A DNA stretch of 64,000 bases from NCBI GenBank assembly GCA_024401305.1, contig JAKSLI010000006.1:1-64000 (forward strand), written 5' to 3'. The position numbers were made by a program, and so were the translations under genes. Positions 32,115-41,869 of the stretch are shown here, in pieces. This stretch comes from Bacteroidaceae bacterium. GTDB taxonomy: Bacteria; Bacteroidota; Bacteroidia; Bacteroidales; Bacteroidaceae. The notes below the pieces were generated by a model, which searched no databases, had not been told where the DNA came from, and saw only the letters and a list, made by a program, of their open reading frames with translations. Positions within the stretch are counted from its first letter, which is position 1. Each line of letters opens with the position of its first letter.

Positions 32115-33464
32115 CTACTCGAATTCATCCAAGCGGTTGCGCCATAGATACTTACGAGTTTCGTGAACAATGACGCCGCTAAGGAAGAGGAGTGCAATGA
32201 GGTTCGGAATTGCCATGAGAGCATTGAGACAGTCGGCAAGTGTCCAAACCAAGCCTAGATCCATTGTTGCGCCAATGAAGATTGCTATGACGTATGCAAT
32301 GCGATAATAGCGTGCAATGTTCTTTATCTTAAGATATTCGGCAGCGCGTTCGCCATAAATCTCCCAGCCGAGGATTGTAGAGAAGGCGAAAGTGAGAAGA
32401 CCGAAAGTAAGAAGCGGTGCGCCGATATAAGGAATCTTTGAGAAAGCGAGCTTTGTGAGTGTGCCGCCATTGTCGTAAGTGATGTCAGGATAAGCGATGA
32501 TGCTGCTCACGATGACAATACCTGTAAGAGCACAGATGATGACAGTGTCCCAGAAAGTACCGCTTGAACTTACCAGCGCCTGACGAACAGGGTTGCGTGT
32601 CTGTGCAGCAGCTGCTACGATAGGTGCGCTACCCATACCTGATTCGTTCGAGAAAAGTCCGCGAGCCACACCGAAACGACAAGCCATCATAACCGTTGCT
32701 CCGACGAAACCGCCACCGGCAGCCGAAGGGTTGAACGCACTTTCCACGATAAGTTTCAGTGCTGGCCATACATATTCGCTATTGATGCAAAGGATAACGA
32801 TGCAACCTACCACATACAAGCACGCCATGAAAGGAACAAGAGCCGTACAAACCTTTGCGATACTCTTTATGCCACCGAGAAGGACAGCACCAGCGAGAAG
32901 CGTGATGACGAGTCCGCTAACCCATGTCGGAACGCCAAGAGTCTCATCGGCAATGGTAGAGATGGCGTTTGCCTGGACCGTATCGCCAATGCCAAAGGCA
33001 GCGAGAGCTGTGAAGATGGCGAAAGCTATGCCGAGCCATTTCCAGCCAAGACCTTTTTCAAGGGCATACATCGGACCGCCATGAACCTTTCCGTCCGCAT
33101 CTGTTTCGCGATATTTCACGGCGAGAAGTCCCTCAGCATATTTCGTGGCAATACCGAAGATACCTGTCACCCAGCACCAGAAGATGGCTCCAGGTCCACC
33201 GAGAGAGATAGCCGTAGCCACACCAACGATGTTTCCCGTACCGATAGTGGCAGCGAGAGCAGTGGCAAGAGCGCCAAACTGCGACACCTCTCCGTCGGCA
33301 TCCTTGTCTTTCTTCAGCGAGAGGCGAATAGCCTTGAATATATGGCGCTGAGGAAACTTGAGTCGGACAGTGAGGAAGACGTGAGTGCCAAGGAGCAGAA
33401 TCATCATTGGCCATCCCCAGAGGATGTCGGCAAGTCCAGTGATGATTTGTTCTATAGAAGTCAT
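32115..33464 (-). CDS. Sodium/alanine (AGCS-family) symporter
   Basis: 449 residues from the ATG at 33464; the 20 extra residues of a longer frame lack hydrophobic or conserved character. About ten membrane segments. Family signatures: 'GALATALAATIGTGNIVGVATAI' and 'RGLFSNESGMGSAPIVAAAA'. It imports alanine or glycine with Na+ (or H+). Encoded 31 bp after the SLBB export gene on the same strand, perhaps with read-through. Confidence 0.94.
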   Translation of the reverse strand: MTSIEQIITGLADILWGWPMMILLLGTHVFLTVRLKFPQRHIFKAIRLSLKKDKDADGEVSQFGALATALAATIGTGNIVGVATAISLGGPGAIFWCWVTGIFGIATKYAEGLLAVKYRETDADGKVHGGPMYALEKGLGWKWLGIAFAIFTALAAFGIGDTVQANAISTIADETLGVPTWVSGLVITLLAGAVLLGGIKSIAKVCTALVPFMACLYVVGCIVILCINSEYVWPALKLIVESAFNPSAAGGGFVGATVMMACRFGVARGLFSNESGMGSAPIVAAAAQTRNPVRQALVSSSGTFWDTVIICALTGIVIVSSIIAYPDITYDNGGTLTKLAFSKIPYIGAPLLTFGLLTFAFSTILGWEIYGERAAEYLKIKNIARYYRIAYVIAIFIGATMDLGLVWTLADCLNALMAIPNLIALLFLSGVIVHETRKYLWRNRLDEFE

Positions 33465-33495
33465 ATTGTTTAGAGAGTGTGTTGGTTTTTGGTTG

Positions 33496-36102
33496 TTACT
33501 TGATGATGTTCGCAATAGAAGCAATCATCGTAGCGATAGAAGCGGCGCTAGTACCGATAGAGAGCGATTCGGCAAGTGTCATCTTGGCAGCAGACTTCGC
33601 AGGTACGATAATCTCACAACCAGGACGCGGTTTGGCTCCGTTGGAAAGCTTATCTACAGTACCATTCATATAAACTATGTACGCGCGACCCTTCTTTGCA
33701 TTGTCAGAATATCCACCCGCTTGGTCGATGTAGTAGTTTGCCTTCTTGCCCTTAATATAGCTTACGGTGTTAGGATACATCACTTCACCGTTGATCTTGA
33801 CAGTAGAGATATACTGCGGAACCACTACCCTATCGCCTTCACGAAGCACGATGTCGTCGTCGCTGCCCGGATTCTTCAGGGCTTTTCCGAGGTCGATACC
33901 GACATAGTAAGTGGCACCGATTTCATACTTCTTCGTATTGACCAATTGCGACAGTGAGTTGGCAGCACCAGCATTCTTCATAGCCTCACGCTTTATTTCA
34001 TTCTGCGCATCTTCCTTTGCCTTGTCGAGAACGGCTTCCATTCGGATTCGTTCTTCAGGAGTGATGCGGCGTTCAAGACGGGCACCTGAAGCATAAGCCA
34101 TATCCGTAAGACCGCCAGCAGCCTTCAATGCGTCAGAAAGTCGCATGTTCTTCACTGGCATTGTATAAGTTCCGGCGAACATCACTTCACCGTCAACCAC
34201 TATATTCTGCTGCTTGGAGTACGCAGGACTCTTTCTCACATAGACCTCATCGAAAGGCATCAGTTCGAAGCCCGGTTCACCGTCAATCACAAAACCTTCC
34301 TTGAGAGCGAAGGTGAAAGTCTGTGCGATGAGAGAGTCAGTCTTGAGCGCTGTAGGATTGCTCGTGCGTCGTGCCACATCCACCTTCACCGTTGAAGCAG
34401 TTTCCTTCAGACCACCAGCCTGCAGAACGAAGTCTTCGAGCGTTTCCTTTGCAGCATATTTATACACACCAGGGAAATGCACCTCGCCATGGATCGTGAC
34501 TGTGCGTTCTTCCATCATCTCCGATTTCGTCGGAATGAAGAGCACATCGTTTGCACGGAGAGCGATATCAGGAGTTGTGCCGTTCAATATGCCCTTAACA
34601 TCTACCGAGAGAGCCTCGAGCGTGCGGTCTGGTCTGAGTCTGTGCATCACGCCGCGTGTTATGAAAGCCTCTTCACGAAGACCTTCAGCAGCCTCGATGA
34701 GCGCACGAACAGTGTTGATGCGACCATCTACCTGATACATTCCAGGACGGAACACAGCACCCTTTATCTCAACGCTGTTGGAGAAGCGCTGGATGATTGA
34801 GTCAACGGTTATGGAGTCCTCGTCGTTGACAAGGAATGAAGGCATATCGTATTCGTCCACATTATGGATTGAGAACTCAGTGCCGGTCTTTCGGATTACG
34901 CGAACAGACTTCTTGTAGGCATCTCCCGTGAAGCCGCCTGAATAGCGAAGAATGTCGGAAAGCGTCTCGCTCTTCTTCATTTCGTAATACATTGGGCGCT
35001 TCACCTTACCCACGATGTTCACAAGACAATCGTAAGCACCAACGATGATCACGTCATTGTCGGCAAGTCGCACATTGCCTGTAAGACGACCATTCAGGAT
35101 ATAATCGTAGATATCGACAACGGAGATGAGCTGATTGTTGCGGAATACCTTGATATTACGGAGTGTACCAAGTTCATCAACGCCACCTGCCATGTAAAGA
35201 GCATGGAAAACGGAAGCGAAAGCAGAGAGTGTGTAAGTGCCAGGAGCCTTCACATTACCCATCACATTGACCATGATGGCGCGTGTCTCGCCTACGCTGA
35301 GACGAATCTTTGAAGATGTGTAGCGAGAACCCATCGTGTTTCTCACCTTCTGGTTTGCCTGATCTACGGTCAAACCAATCACGCTGACAGGACCGAAACC
35401 TTCAAGCGTTATCGTACCGTCGGGAGCCACAGTGCTTTGGATTGTCTTTGCAGAAGCGCCATAGACATCGATGAACACGGCATCGCCAGGACCTAGACGG
35501 TAGTTTGTAGGCGTAGCAATGTTCATGTTAGGCTCGAACGACAGCTTCTCATTGTTGAAGATGTCACGACCGAACACCTTCTTCTTCACGATGGCACGCT
35601 CAGCAAGGAGCTTGTCGAGGAGTGCAGCCGTGTCAGGAAGGATATAGTTTATTTCGTCCTGTGCTTCGAGCCAGTTCTGGTTGGTTTCGTCCATGCGGTT
35701 GCGGTTTGCCATGCGACGCTCGTCGTAAGAGTCGATCATGTAGTTGCCGCCACGCTGCTCGTCGTCATAATCGCCATTTCTTGACTTTGTTGATGACCTC
35801 TGGGTCTTCGTGTTCTTGCCTGTACGCATACGGTCGTTGCCATCGTCTTCAGCGCCAAACTGCTCGTCCATCGCACCCATCGAAGCATCCTTCTTGAGCC
35901 TTTCCGCCTTTCTTCTTACGCGACGAATCTGCTCTATGTTAACGCCTTGCTGCATGAGTTTCGTAACGATGCGAGCCGACGAAGTGCCAGCCTCACGCTC
36001 CTTAAGCACAATTTGCATTACCTGTTCGTCGCTCATCGACTGCGCGTTTGCAGTGATGCAGCATAAAGAAAACAGCAGTATGAAGGTCAATATCTTTTTC
36101 AT
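33496..36102 (-). CDS. Polysaccharide export outer-membrane protein with multiple SLBB domains (Wza-like)
   Basis: 868 residues with a signal peptide (1-20). A charged N-terminal region (to about 150) is followed by the Poly_export domain ('YRLGPGDAVFIDVYGASAKT', about 200-290). A series of about five to six SLBB domains then follows, each with a 'V.G.V..PG.Y' pattern (for example 'NVMGNVKAPGTYTLSAF', 'EIKGAVFRPGMYQVDGRI', 'TIHGEVHFPGVYKYAA'). Much longer than E. coli Wza; long SLBB forms are common in Bacteroidota. It should form the periplasmic/outer-membrane channel for a surface polysaccharide. The divergent WecA-like gene would supply the lipid-linked precursor. Confidence 0.92.
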   Translation of the reverse strand: MKKILTFILLFSLCCITANAQSMSDEQVMQIVLKEREAGTSSARIVTKLMQQGVNIEQIRRVRRKAERLKKDASMGAMDEQFGAEDDGNDRMRTGKNTKTQRSSTKSRNGDYDDEQRGGNYMIDSYDERRMANRNRMDETNQNWLEAQDEINYILPDTAALLDKLLAERAIVKKKVFGRDIFNNEKLSFEPNMNIATPTNYRLGPGDAVFIDVYGASAKTIQSTVAPDGTITLEGFGPVSVIGLTVDQANQKVRNTMGSRYTSSKIRLSVGETRAIMVNVMGNVKAPGTYTLSAFASVFHALYMAGGVDELGTLRNIKVFRNNQLISVVDIYDYILNGRLTGNVRLADNDVIIVGAYDCLVNIVGKVKRPMYYEMKKSETLSDILRYSGGFTGDAYKKSVRVIRKTGTEFSIHNVDEYDMPSFLVNDEDSITVDSIIQRFSNSVEIKGAVFRPGMYQVDGRINTVRALIEAAEGLREEAFITRGVMHRLRPDRTLEALSVDVKGILNGTTPDIALRANDVLFIPTKSEMMEERTVTIHGEVHFPGVYKYAAKETLEDFVLQAGGLKETASTVKVDVARRTSNPTALKTDSLIAQTFTFALKEGFVIDGEPGFELMPFDEVYVRKSPAYSKQQNIVVDGEVMFAGTYTMPVKNMRLSDALKAAGGLTDMAYASGARLERRITPEERIRMEAVLDKAKEDAQNEIKREAMKNAGAANSLSQLVNTKKYEIGATYYVGIDLGKALKNPGSDDDIVLREGDRVVVPQYISTVKINGEVMYPNTVSYIKGKKANYYIDQAGGYSDNAKKGRAYIVYMNGTVDKLSNGAKPRPGCEIIVPAKSAAKMTLAESLSIGTSAASIATMIASIANIIK

Positions 36103-36156
36103 TGTGATTTAGTTTTAGGTAGCCTTTTTAATAACGCAAAAGCTTGAAAATTATTG

Positions 36157-36164
36157 CAAAGTTA
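36157..36164 (-). promoter_or_regulatory. -7 box of the SLBB export gene
   Basis: TAACTTTG on the minus strand, about 55 nt before the ATG. Confidence 0.6.
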
Positions 36165-36299
36165 AAAAAAAATCAATCGTTTCATAACTTTTATTCATAT
36201 TTTAGACAATAAAGACTGCAATTCTTAGTTTTTATTTAGGTTGATTACGAAAAAAGAGCCCAAAATCCGTAAATTGTAAATCCGTAAATTGTAAATCCC

Positions 36300-37379
36300 G
36301 TGTCTTACCTCATAATATTCATATCGTTATTCCTCAGCTCTGCGTTGGGATTCATCATTATCCCACGCATCCTGAAGTACTGCAGCAACAAGAACCTGTA
36401 CGACCGCATGGACGAACGAAAGCTGCACACCTCGAACGTGCCTCGTCTCGGCGGCATGTCGTTCTTGCCATCAATGCTGCTGTCGTTCATCATTGCCATC
36501 ATCGTCTATCATTTCACGGCTTTTGAAATAAAGATAAACCTCTGGACAATTGGCGTTGTTTCGGGCATGGTGATCGTCTATGTCGTAGGACTTGTTGACG
36601 ACTACTCAGAACTTTCGCCAAAGACGAAATATCTCGCACAGTTCATCGCTGCTGCCCTCATGCCTCTCTGCGGACTTTACATGAACAATCTCTACGGACT
36701 CTTCGGCATCTACGAGATTTCCCCATTCGTCGGCATTCCGCTCACAATATTCCTGATCATGTTTGTCAACAACTCGATAAACCTCATCGACGGCATCGAC
36801 GGACTGGCTGCAAGTCTCTGTATAATAGCACTTTTCGTATTCCTGCTCACATTCATCCAAGGTGAGTTGCCAGTTTATTCAGCACTCGTTGCCGGCATGA
36901 TCGGAGTGCTTATATCATACCTCTACTTCAACATACTCGGAAAAGCGGAAAAAGGCACGAAGATATTCATGGGCGACAGCGGAAGCCTACTTCTCGGCTA
37001 CATGCTGAGCTTCTTCGCCCTCAAGCATTGCGTAAACAACGCACTCGTAATGCCATACCGTGACTACGCACTAATGCTGCCTCTCACCATACTCATCATC
37101 CCAACATTCGATGTCGTCAGAGTAATCATCGTGCGCAAGCTTCACGGACTTTCAATGTCGCAGCCTGACAAGCGCCACATCCACCACAAGCTGCTCGCCA
37201 TCGGACTAAACCAACATCAGACCCTCGGCGTCCTCATCGTAGCGCAACTCTGCTACATTGCCCTCAACTACGCCCTCTACATCATGCAGCTCAACTGCAA
37301 CATCATCCTTGCCATCGATGTGGCGATATTCATCTTCGGAAACTGGATTCTCAATGTTCTGAAGAAAGAAGAGGAATAA
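36300..37379 (+). CDS. WecA-like undecaprenyl-phosphate sugar-1-phosphate transferase
   Basis: 359 residues, about ten or eleven membrane segments. The GTG at 36300 is the only start before an in-frame stop at 36285. Conserved loops: 'RKLHTSNVPRLGGMSF', the catalytic 'VGLVDDYSELSPKTKYLAQF', 'NSINLIDGIDGLAASL' and 'FMGDSGSLLLGYML'. 'KRHIHHKLLAIGL' holds the C-terminal HIHH motif of the WecA branch rather than MraY. It starts O-antigen or capsule repeat units. A 15-bp direct repeat (CCGTAAATTGTAAAT, twice) lies immediately before the start. Confidence 0.92.
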   Translation: MSYLIIFISLFLSSALGFIIIPRILKYCSNKNLYDRMDERKLHTSNVPRLGGMSFLPSMLLSFIIAIIVYHFTAFEIKINLWTIGVVSGMVIVYVVGLVDDYSELSPKTKYLAQFIAAALMPLCGLYMNNLYGLFGIYEISPFVGIPLTIFLIMFVNNSINLIDGIDGLAASLCIIALFVFLLTFIQGELPVYSALVAGMIGVLISYLYFNILGKAEKGTKIFMGDSGSLLLGYMLSFFALKHCVNNALVMPYRDYALMLPLTILIIPTFDVVRVIIVRKLHGLSMSQPDKRHIHHKLLAIGLNQHQTLGVLIVAQLCYIALNYALYIMQLNCNIILAIDVAIFIFGNWILNVLKKEEE

Positions 37380-37419
37380 CACTAAACACATAAACACTAA
37401 ACACTAAATCGAGATACCC

Positions 37420-37992
37420 TTGGTTCGCATAAAATTCAAATATACGCAAGAGATCGTTCAGGCAAAGTTCGTCAATCTCATTATTCTCACTGACGAGAAA
37501 GAAAGCCGACAGTTGGTTGTCATCACCGACAAACCGACTGCCACGAACATCTCTGCCACTTACGAATCGAGGAAATCAGCACTGACTAGGAAGAAGTTCT
37601 TCGAGCGTTCGGCACTCTATGTAGCCCTTTCGCTGTTGCCTGACGAGATGAAGAAGCTCATGTTCATCCACATCGATGCACTTGTTGACGGACAATACCA
37701 CGCCCACCTCGTGCGCCGCAATGCCGACATCAACGAGCCTGACCACGACCTCCGCATTTCGGAAGCCGTACTGCTCTCCATCGTTGCCGACATACCAATC
37801 TACATCGACGACCACCTCTGGCGCATCCAGTCAACAATTCACAACAAGCTGTCCAACGGCACAAGCATACCATTGAACACCCTCCCCCTCCCGATGCTCA
37901 AGGAAGCTCTGCAGCAAGCCATCGACAAGGAGAACTACGAAATGGCAAAACTCCTCAACGACGAGATACACAACCGCTTCCCAGAAGCGTAA
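37420..37992 (+). CDS. Bifunctional nuclease family protein (DUF151) with UvrB/C-type motif
   Basis: 190 residues. The only start after the in-frame stop at 37405-37407 is TTG at 37420. N-terminal DUF151-like domain ('LIILTDEKESRQLVVITDK', 'DALVDGQYHAHL', 'RISEAVLLSIVADIPIYID'). The C-terminal ~35 residues, 'LKEALQQAIDKENYEMAKLL' plus NDEI, match the UVR motif. DUF151 proteins have reported DNase/RNase activity; in vivo role unclear. It lies 40 bp after the WecA-like gene. Confidence 0.85.
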   Translation: MVRIKFKYTQEIVQAKFVNLIILTDEKESRQLVVITDKPTATNISATYESRKSALTRKKFFERSALYVALSLLPDEMKKLMFIHIDALVDGQYHAHLVRRNADINEPDHDLRISEAVLLSIVADIPIYIDDHLWRIQSTIHNKLSNGTSIPLNTLPLPMLKEALQQAIDKENYEMAKLLNDEIHNRFPEA

Positions 37993-38107
37993 CGAAAAGA
38001 CTTCAAGCAAAAATAACATTTTTACCCTTTTCTTGCAAGGTTCCGGCATTTCATTCGTTATATATAATAATGCTTACAAGAACAAACAAAATAAAACCTA
38101 CATAATT

Positions 38108-40066
38108 ATGAAAAAGACATTTGGACGAGTACTGATGCTCGTTGCTATCATGCTCCTTATGGGTATCTCTACTGCTGATGCCCAGGGAAAGAAGGTGAAG
38201 TTCGGTCAGGTTTCCACAGAAGAATTTTCGGTAAGACCTAGCGAGAAGGATTCTAGTGCCACAGCCATCTACCTGCATGAGAAAGACGATTATACGTTCA
38301 CTCTTACGGTACATGGTCTGAAGGTGAGCCAAATTCACGACGCCCGCATCCTTGTGCTGAAGGACGACGGCAAGGACTACGCCAACTTCACTGTGCCTGA
38401 AGGTACAAGGGCGCTGAAGGCTTGTGCCATAAACATGGAAAACGGCAAGCAGGTGCGCACAGACATGAAGAAAGAGAACATCAATGTGGAAGAGTTATCG
38501 AAGGGCAAAGAACGATATTCAATAAAGAAATGTGCAGTGCCAGAAGTGCGCGTTGGCACCATTATCGATATTCATTACGAATATGACCATGACTGGGTAA
38601 GCGAGATAAACTTCCAGCGCAGCGTGCCTATCAAGTACCGTTACGTGAACTATGCAGTGCCAGACATCGTTATGATAAGCATGAACTCTCGCGGCTATTA
38701 CCATGTTTCGCCAAAAACAAAGGAAGCTGATGTGCGTCTGGGCGATGAGGTTTATGGCGGCAAGAGCCATGTCTTCGAGTTGAACGACGTGCCAGCAATC
38801 AAGAAGGACGACTACGTGAATTGTGTAGCCGACTATTGCAGCGGCATTGACCTTCAGTTTGTTGGCATAAACATCCCTGGCGTTGCTTGGACAAAGAACA
38901 ACTACGATTCATGGGGAGAGGTTTTCCGCATAATGAATGAAGACGACGATTTCGGCGGTCAGCTTAAGACGAAGAACCCTCTGTCAGCCGAAACAAAGAG
39001 CATCATGGCTTCAGACAAGAGCGATGCCGACAAGATTCTCGCGCTAACACGTCTTGTCCAGGAGAAAATAAAGTGGAACGAGCATTACAGCGAGTATCCG
39101 AAGAATGGCATTCGTAAGGCATTGAAGGAAGGCGAAGGCAACAGTTCCGACATGAACTTTCTGCTTTACACCATGCTCAAGGATGCTGGCTACGACGCAA
39201 ACATCATCCTTCTCAATCCTCGCTCCGACGGTAGATTGCCATTCGGCCGTCCTTTCCTCAACAAGATAAACATGGCTATCATCCAAGTCGTGACGAAAGA
39301 TGGCAAGACGCTCTATGTAGATGCTTCGGACAAGTACGGTTGGCCAGGTGTCATCGACTCTGACTACATGGCAAATCGCGCACTCGTCTTTGACCCGACA
39401 AGTGCTATGGAGAAGGCTGTTGACCTTAGCAAGATAAATACGAGTCGCCAAGTGGAACAATACAACATGAAACTCAGCGAGGACGGCACAATAAGCGGCA
39501 ATGCCCGTTGGAACCTAAACAACGAGATAGCCCGCGATTTCAAGGAAGCCCACGCTGACGACACTGAGGACGAGCGCACAAAAAGCGTGGAGTCCATGGA
39601 GGAAAGATATGACTGCACCATCAGCGACTACGAGGTAAAAGGCATGGACGGAACTGTAGTTGACCGCAATTTCACTATGGAAAAGGAAACTACGGTAAGC
39701 GCCGACGGTCGTATCACGTTGAATCCAATGATAATTCCTTTCATGGCAAAGAATCCGTTTACGGAAGAGGAACGAATGTTGCCAGTGGAATTCAGTTATC
39801 CTGCAAATTACATCGTTACTTCTGTCATTGAGCTGCCTGATGGTTATGTGGCAGAAGAACTGCCAAGACCGATACAGATGCAGGCTTGCGACGGGAAACT
39901 GGCTCTGCGCTACACTATCGGACAGCAGGACAATCGACTTACGACAAACTTCACTTTCAATCACAAGGAAACACTTTTACCTGTGACCGACTACAAGGAC
40001 ATCGCGTTCTTCTTTGCTGAGTTGAGCCGTTTGTCCAATCTCCAAATCGTACTGAAAAAGCAATGA
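38108..40066 (+). CDS. DUF3857/transglutaminase-like envelope protein (first copy)
   Basis: 652 residues from the ATG at 38108, which starts a clean signal peptide (MKKTFGRVLMLVAIMLLMGI, cleavage near ADA-QG). DUF3857-type beta-sandwich to about residue 250. A transglutaminase-like fold follows ('LTRLVQEKIKWNEHYSEYPK' to 'DSDYMANRALVF'). The usual Cys of the catalytic triad is replaced in 'GEGNSSDMNFLLYTMLKDAG', where related proteins have G(D/N)C, so it may be inactive. Exported; function unknown. It overlaps the next gene, a paralogue, by 4 bp. Confidence 0.85.
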   Translation: MKKTFGRVLMLVAIMLLMGISTADAQGKKVKFGQVSTEEFSVRPSEKDSSATAIYLHEKDDYTFTLTVHGLKVSQIHDARILVLKDDGKDYANFTVPEGTRALKACAINMENGKQVRTDMKKENINVEELSKGKERYSIKKCAVPEVRVGTIIDIHYEYDHDWVSEINFQRSVPIKYRYVNYAVPDIVMISMNSRGYYHVSPKTKEADVRLGDEVYGGKSHVFELNDVPAIKKDDYVNCVADYCSGIDLQFVGINIPGVAWTKNNYDSWGEVFRIMNEDDDFGGQLKTKNPLSAETKSIMASDKSDADKILALTRLVQEKIKWNEHYSEYPKNGIRKALKEGEGNSSDMNFLLYTMLKDAGYDANIILLNPRSDGRLPFGRPFLNKINMAIIQVVTKDGKTLYVDASDKYGWPGVIDSDYMANRALVFDPTSAMEKAVDLSKINTSRQVEQYNMKLSEDGTISGNARWNLNNEIARDFKEAHADDTEDERTKSVESMEERYDCTISDYEVKGMDGTVVDRNFTMEKETTVSADGRITLNPMIIPFMAKNPFTEEERMLPVEFSYPANYIVTSVIELPDGYVAEELPRPIQMQACDGKLALRYTIGQQDNRLTTNFTFNHKETLLPVTDYKDIAFFFAELSRLSNLQIVLKKQ

Positions 40067-41841
40067 TAATGCACCGAATATTATCAATAACAGCCGTCGC
40101 ATTCCTGTTTGTTGCCAATGCTTTGGCTGCCGATGAGAAATATCCCTTGTCAGCCATTCCTGACAGCCTCAAGACTGGTTGCGATGCCGTGGTTCGTCTC
40201 GATGACGTGACGGTTACCGTTATTAGTGACCGTGAGACAAATGTCAGCAACACATACGTTGTAACCGTGCTAAACGAGAAGGGCGCTTCCGCTGCCAGGT
40301 TTCACGAAATGAGCGATGAATACGACAAGCTTTCCGACTTCCGCGCCGTTGTGTATGACGCGGCAGGAAAGGTTGTGGAGCGAGGCAAGAAAAGCGATTT
40401 GATACGCTCGGAGTTTTCGGGCGAAACGACATTGGCTGACGATAATGTAAATTACTATTTCACACCTACTTGCAAGGATTATCCTTACACCGTGGAATAC
40501 ATCTATACCATCGAAAGCAAGAAACTAGTGCCAATATACCCAGGCTTTCATCCAGTGACGCAGACGGAGACTTCCACTCAGGACGCTTACTACCGTCTGA
40601 TTACGCCAAAAGGCTTTGAGGTTCTTACGCAAGAGTTCAATCCGCAATGGAAAAAGGATGTGCGAGAGACGCCAAAAGGCACTGAGCAATGCTGGCAGAT
40701 TCATGGCATGACAGGTTTGAAGACAGAGCGTTTCATGCCGGATGCCGACACTTTCGTGCCAAGCCTTTATGTGGAGCCGAAGCAGTTTGACTTCAACGGA
40801 CAGAAGGTTTCAAACGAATCATGGGCGGCTTACGGTCAGTGGATGTACTCGCTTATGGAAGGTCGCGGCGAACTGCCAGCGGAACTGAAGACTAAGGTTC
40901 ATGCACTTACGGACAATGTCCAGAGTCGCAAGGGCAAGATTGAGGCGCTTTATAGATACATGTGTGAGACTTGCCGCTACATGAACGTATCTCTTGGCGT
41001 GGGCGGCTTGCAGCCAAAGACCGTGACAGACACTTATCGTACGAAATATGGCGACTGCAAGGCTCTCGTGTTCTATCTTCTTTCCATGCTTCGTGAGATA
41101 GGCATCGAGTCAAACATGTGCATGATAAGCACCGGCAACGAGCGCATCTGCCCCGACTTCGCTTCCCATCAAGGCATAAACCACGTTATACTGAAAGTGC
41201 CTGGCACAGATGGCGAAGAAACATTGTGGTTGGAATGTACCAATAGCCAATTGCCTTTCGGCTACATCCATTCCAAGATGGACGGTCACGACGTGATAGT
41301 TATTGCCGACGGAAATTCGCATCTGGAAACTATCCCTGCGCAACTTCCCGACTATCACTACGAGCGAAACATTGCTTCCCTGACCATTGCTGCCGACGGA
41401 AACATACAAGGCTCTTATCGCATAGAGCAGCCGGATGAGAAAACGGAGACGAAGGACTACAAGTCGCACAAGGCTTGCACGCAGAACAGCATCTCCATCG
41501 ACGCCAATCCTTTCAACGAAGGCTTCGGCAAGCTCCGCACCGCACGCACTTACGACATCTGCATTCCGATTGCCTTCAGCGAGTTGGATTCCATCGTCTA
41601 TGCTCTTCCGGAAGGCTACAAGATGGACATTGCGCCAGCTGCCGTAAGCGAGAGCTGCCAGTTCGGCACTTTCCAGACGAGCTACACCTACAATGCAGAG
41701 AAGCACACCGTGAGCATTGTTCAAAGCCTGCGCATGAACCGTGGCACATATCCGAAATCTTCCGCTACGGAACTTAAACGCTTCTTCGACCTTATAAACA
41801 AGCACCGCAAAGCAACGGTAATGGTGAAGGCGGAGAAATAA
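40063..41841 (+). CDS. DUF3857/transglutaminase-like envelope protein (second copy)
   Basis: 592 residues with a signal peptide (cleavage near ALA-AD). DUF3857 domain ('YVVTVLNEKGASAARFHEMS', 'DFRAVVYDAAGKVVERGKKS', 'DNVNYYFTPTCKDYPYTVEY'). The transglutaminase core is intact here: 'YRTKYGDCKALVFYLLSMLREIG' has the catalytic Cys and 'GINHVILKVP' the His. With the preceding protein this gives one probably active and one probably inactive partner. Translationally coupled (ATGA overlap). Confidence 0.88.
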   Translation: MIMHRILSITAVAFLFVANALAADEKYPLSAIPDSLKTGCDAVVRLDDVTVTVISDRETNVSNTYVVTVLNEKGASAARFHEMSDEYDKLSDFRAVVYDAAGKVVERGKKSDLIRSEFSGETTLADDNVNYYFTPTCKDYPYTVEYIYTIESKKLVPIYPGFHPVTQTETSTQDAYYRLITPKGFEVLTQEFNPQWKKDVRETPKGTEQCWQIHGMTGLKTERFMPDADTFVPSLYVEPKQFDFNGQKVSNESWAAYGQWMYSLMEGRGELPAELKTKVHALTDNVQSRKGKIEALYRYMCETCRYMNVSLGVGGLQPKTVTDTYRTKYGDCKALVFYLLSMLREIGIESNMCMISTGNERICPDFASHQGINHVILKVPGTDGEETLWLECTNSQLPFGYIHSKMDGHDVIVIADGNSHLETIPAQLPDYHYERNIASLTIAADGNIQGSYRIEQPDEKTETKDYKSHKACTQNSISIDANPFNEGFGKLRTARTYDICIPIAFSELDSIVYALPEGYKMDIAPAAVSESCQFGTFQTSYTYNAEKHTVSIVQSLRMNRGTYPKSSATELKRFFDLINKHRKATVMVKAEK

Positions 41842-41869
41842 ACCCTCTACTCATAAAAATCAGAATTCT

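Noticed and set aside
33465-33524. N-terminal extension of the alanine symporter
   Set aside because: Polar, low-complexity residues precede the conserved start; ATG at 33464 fits the family better.
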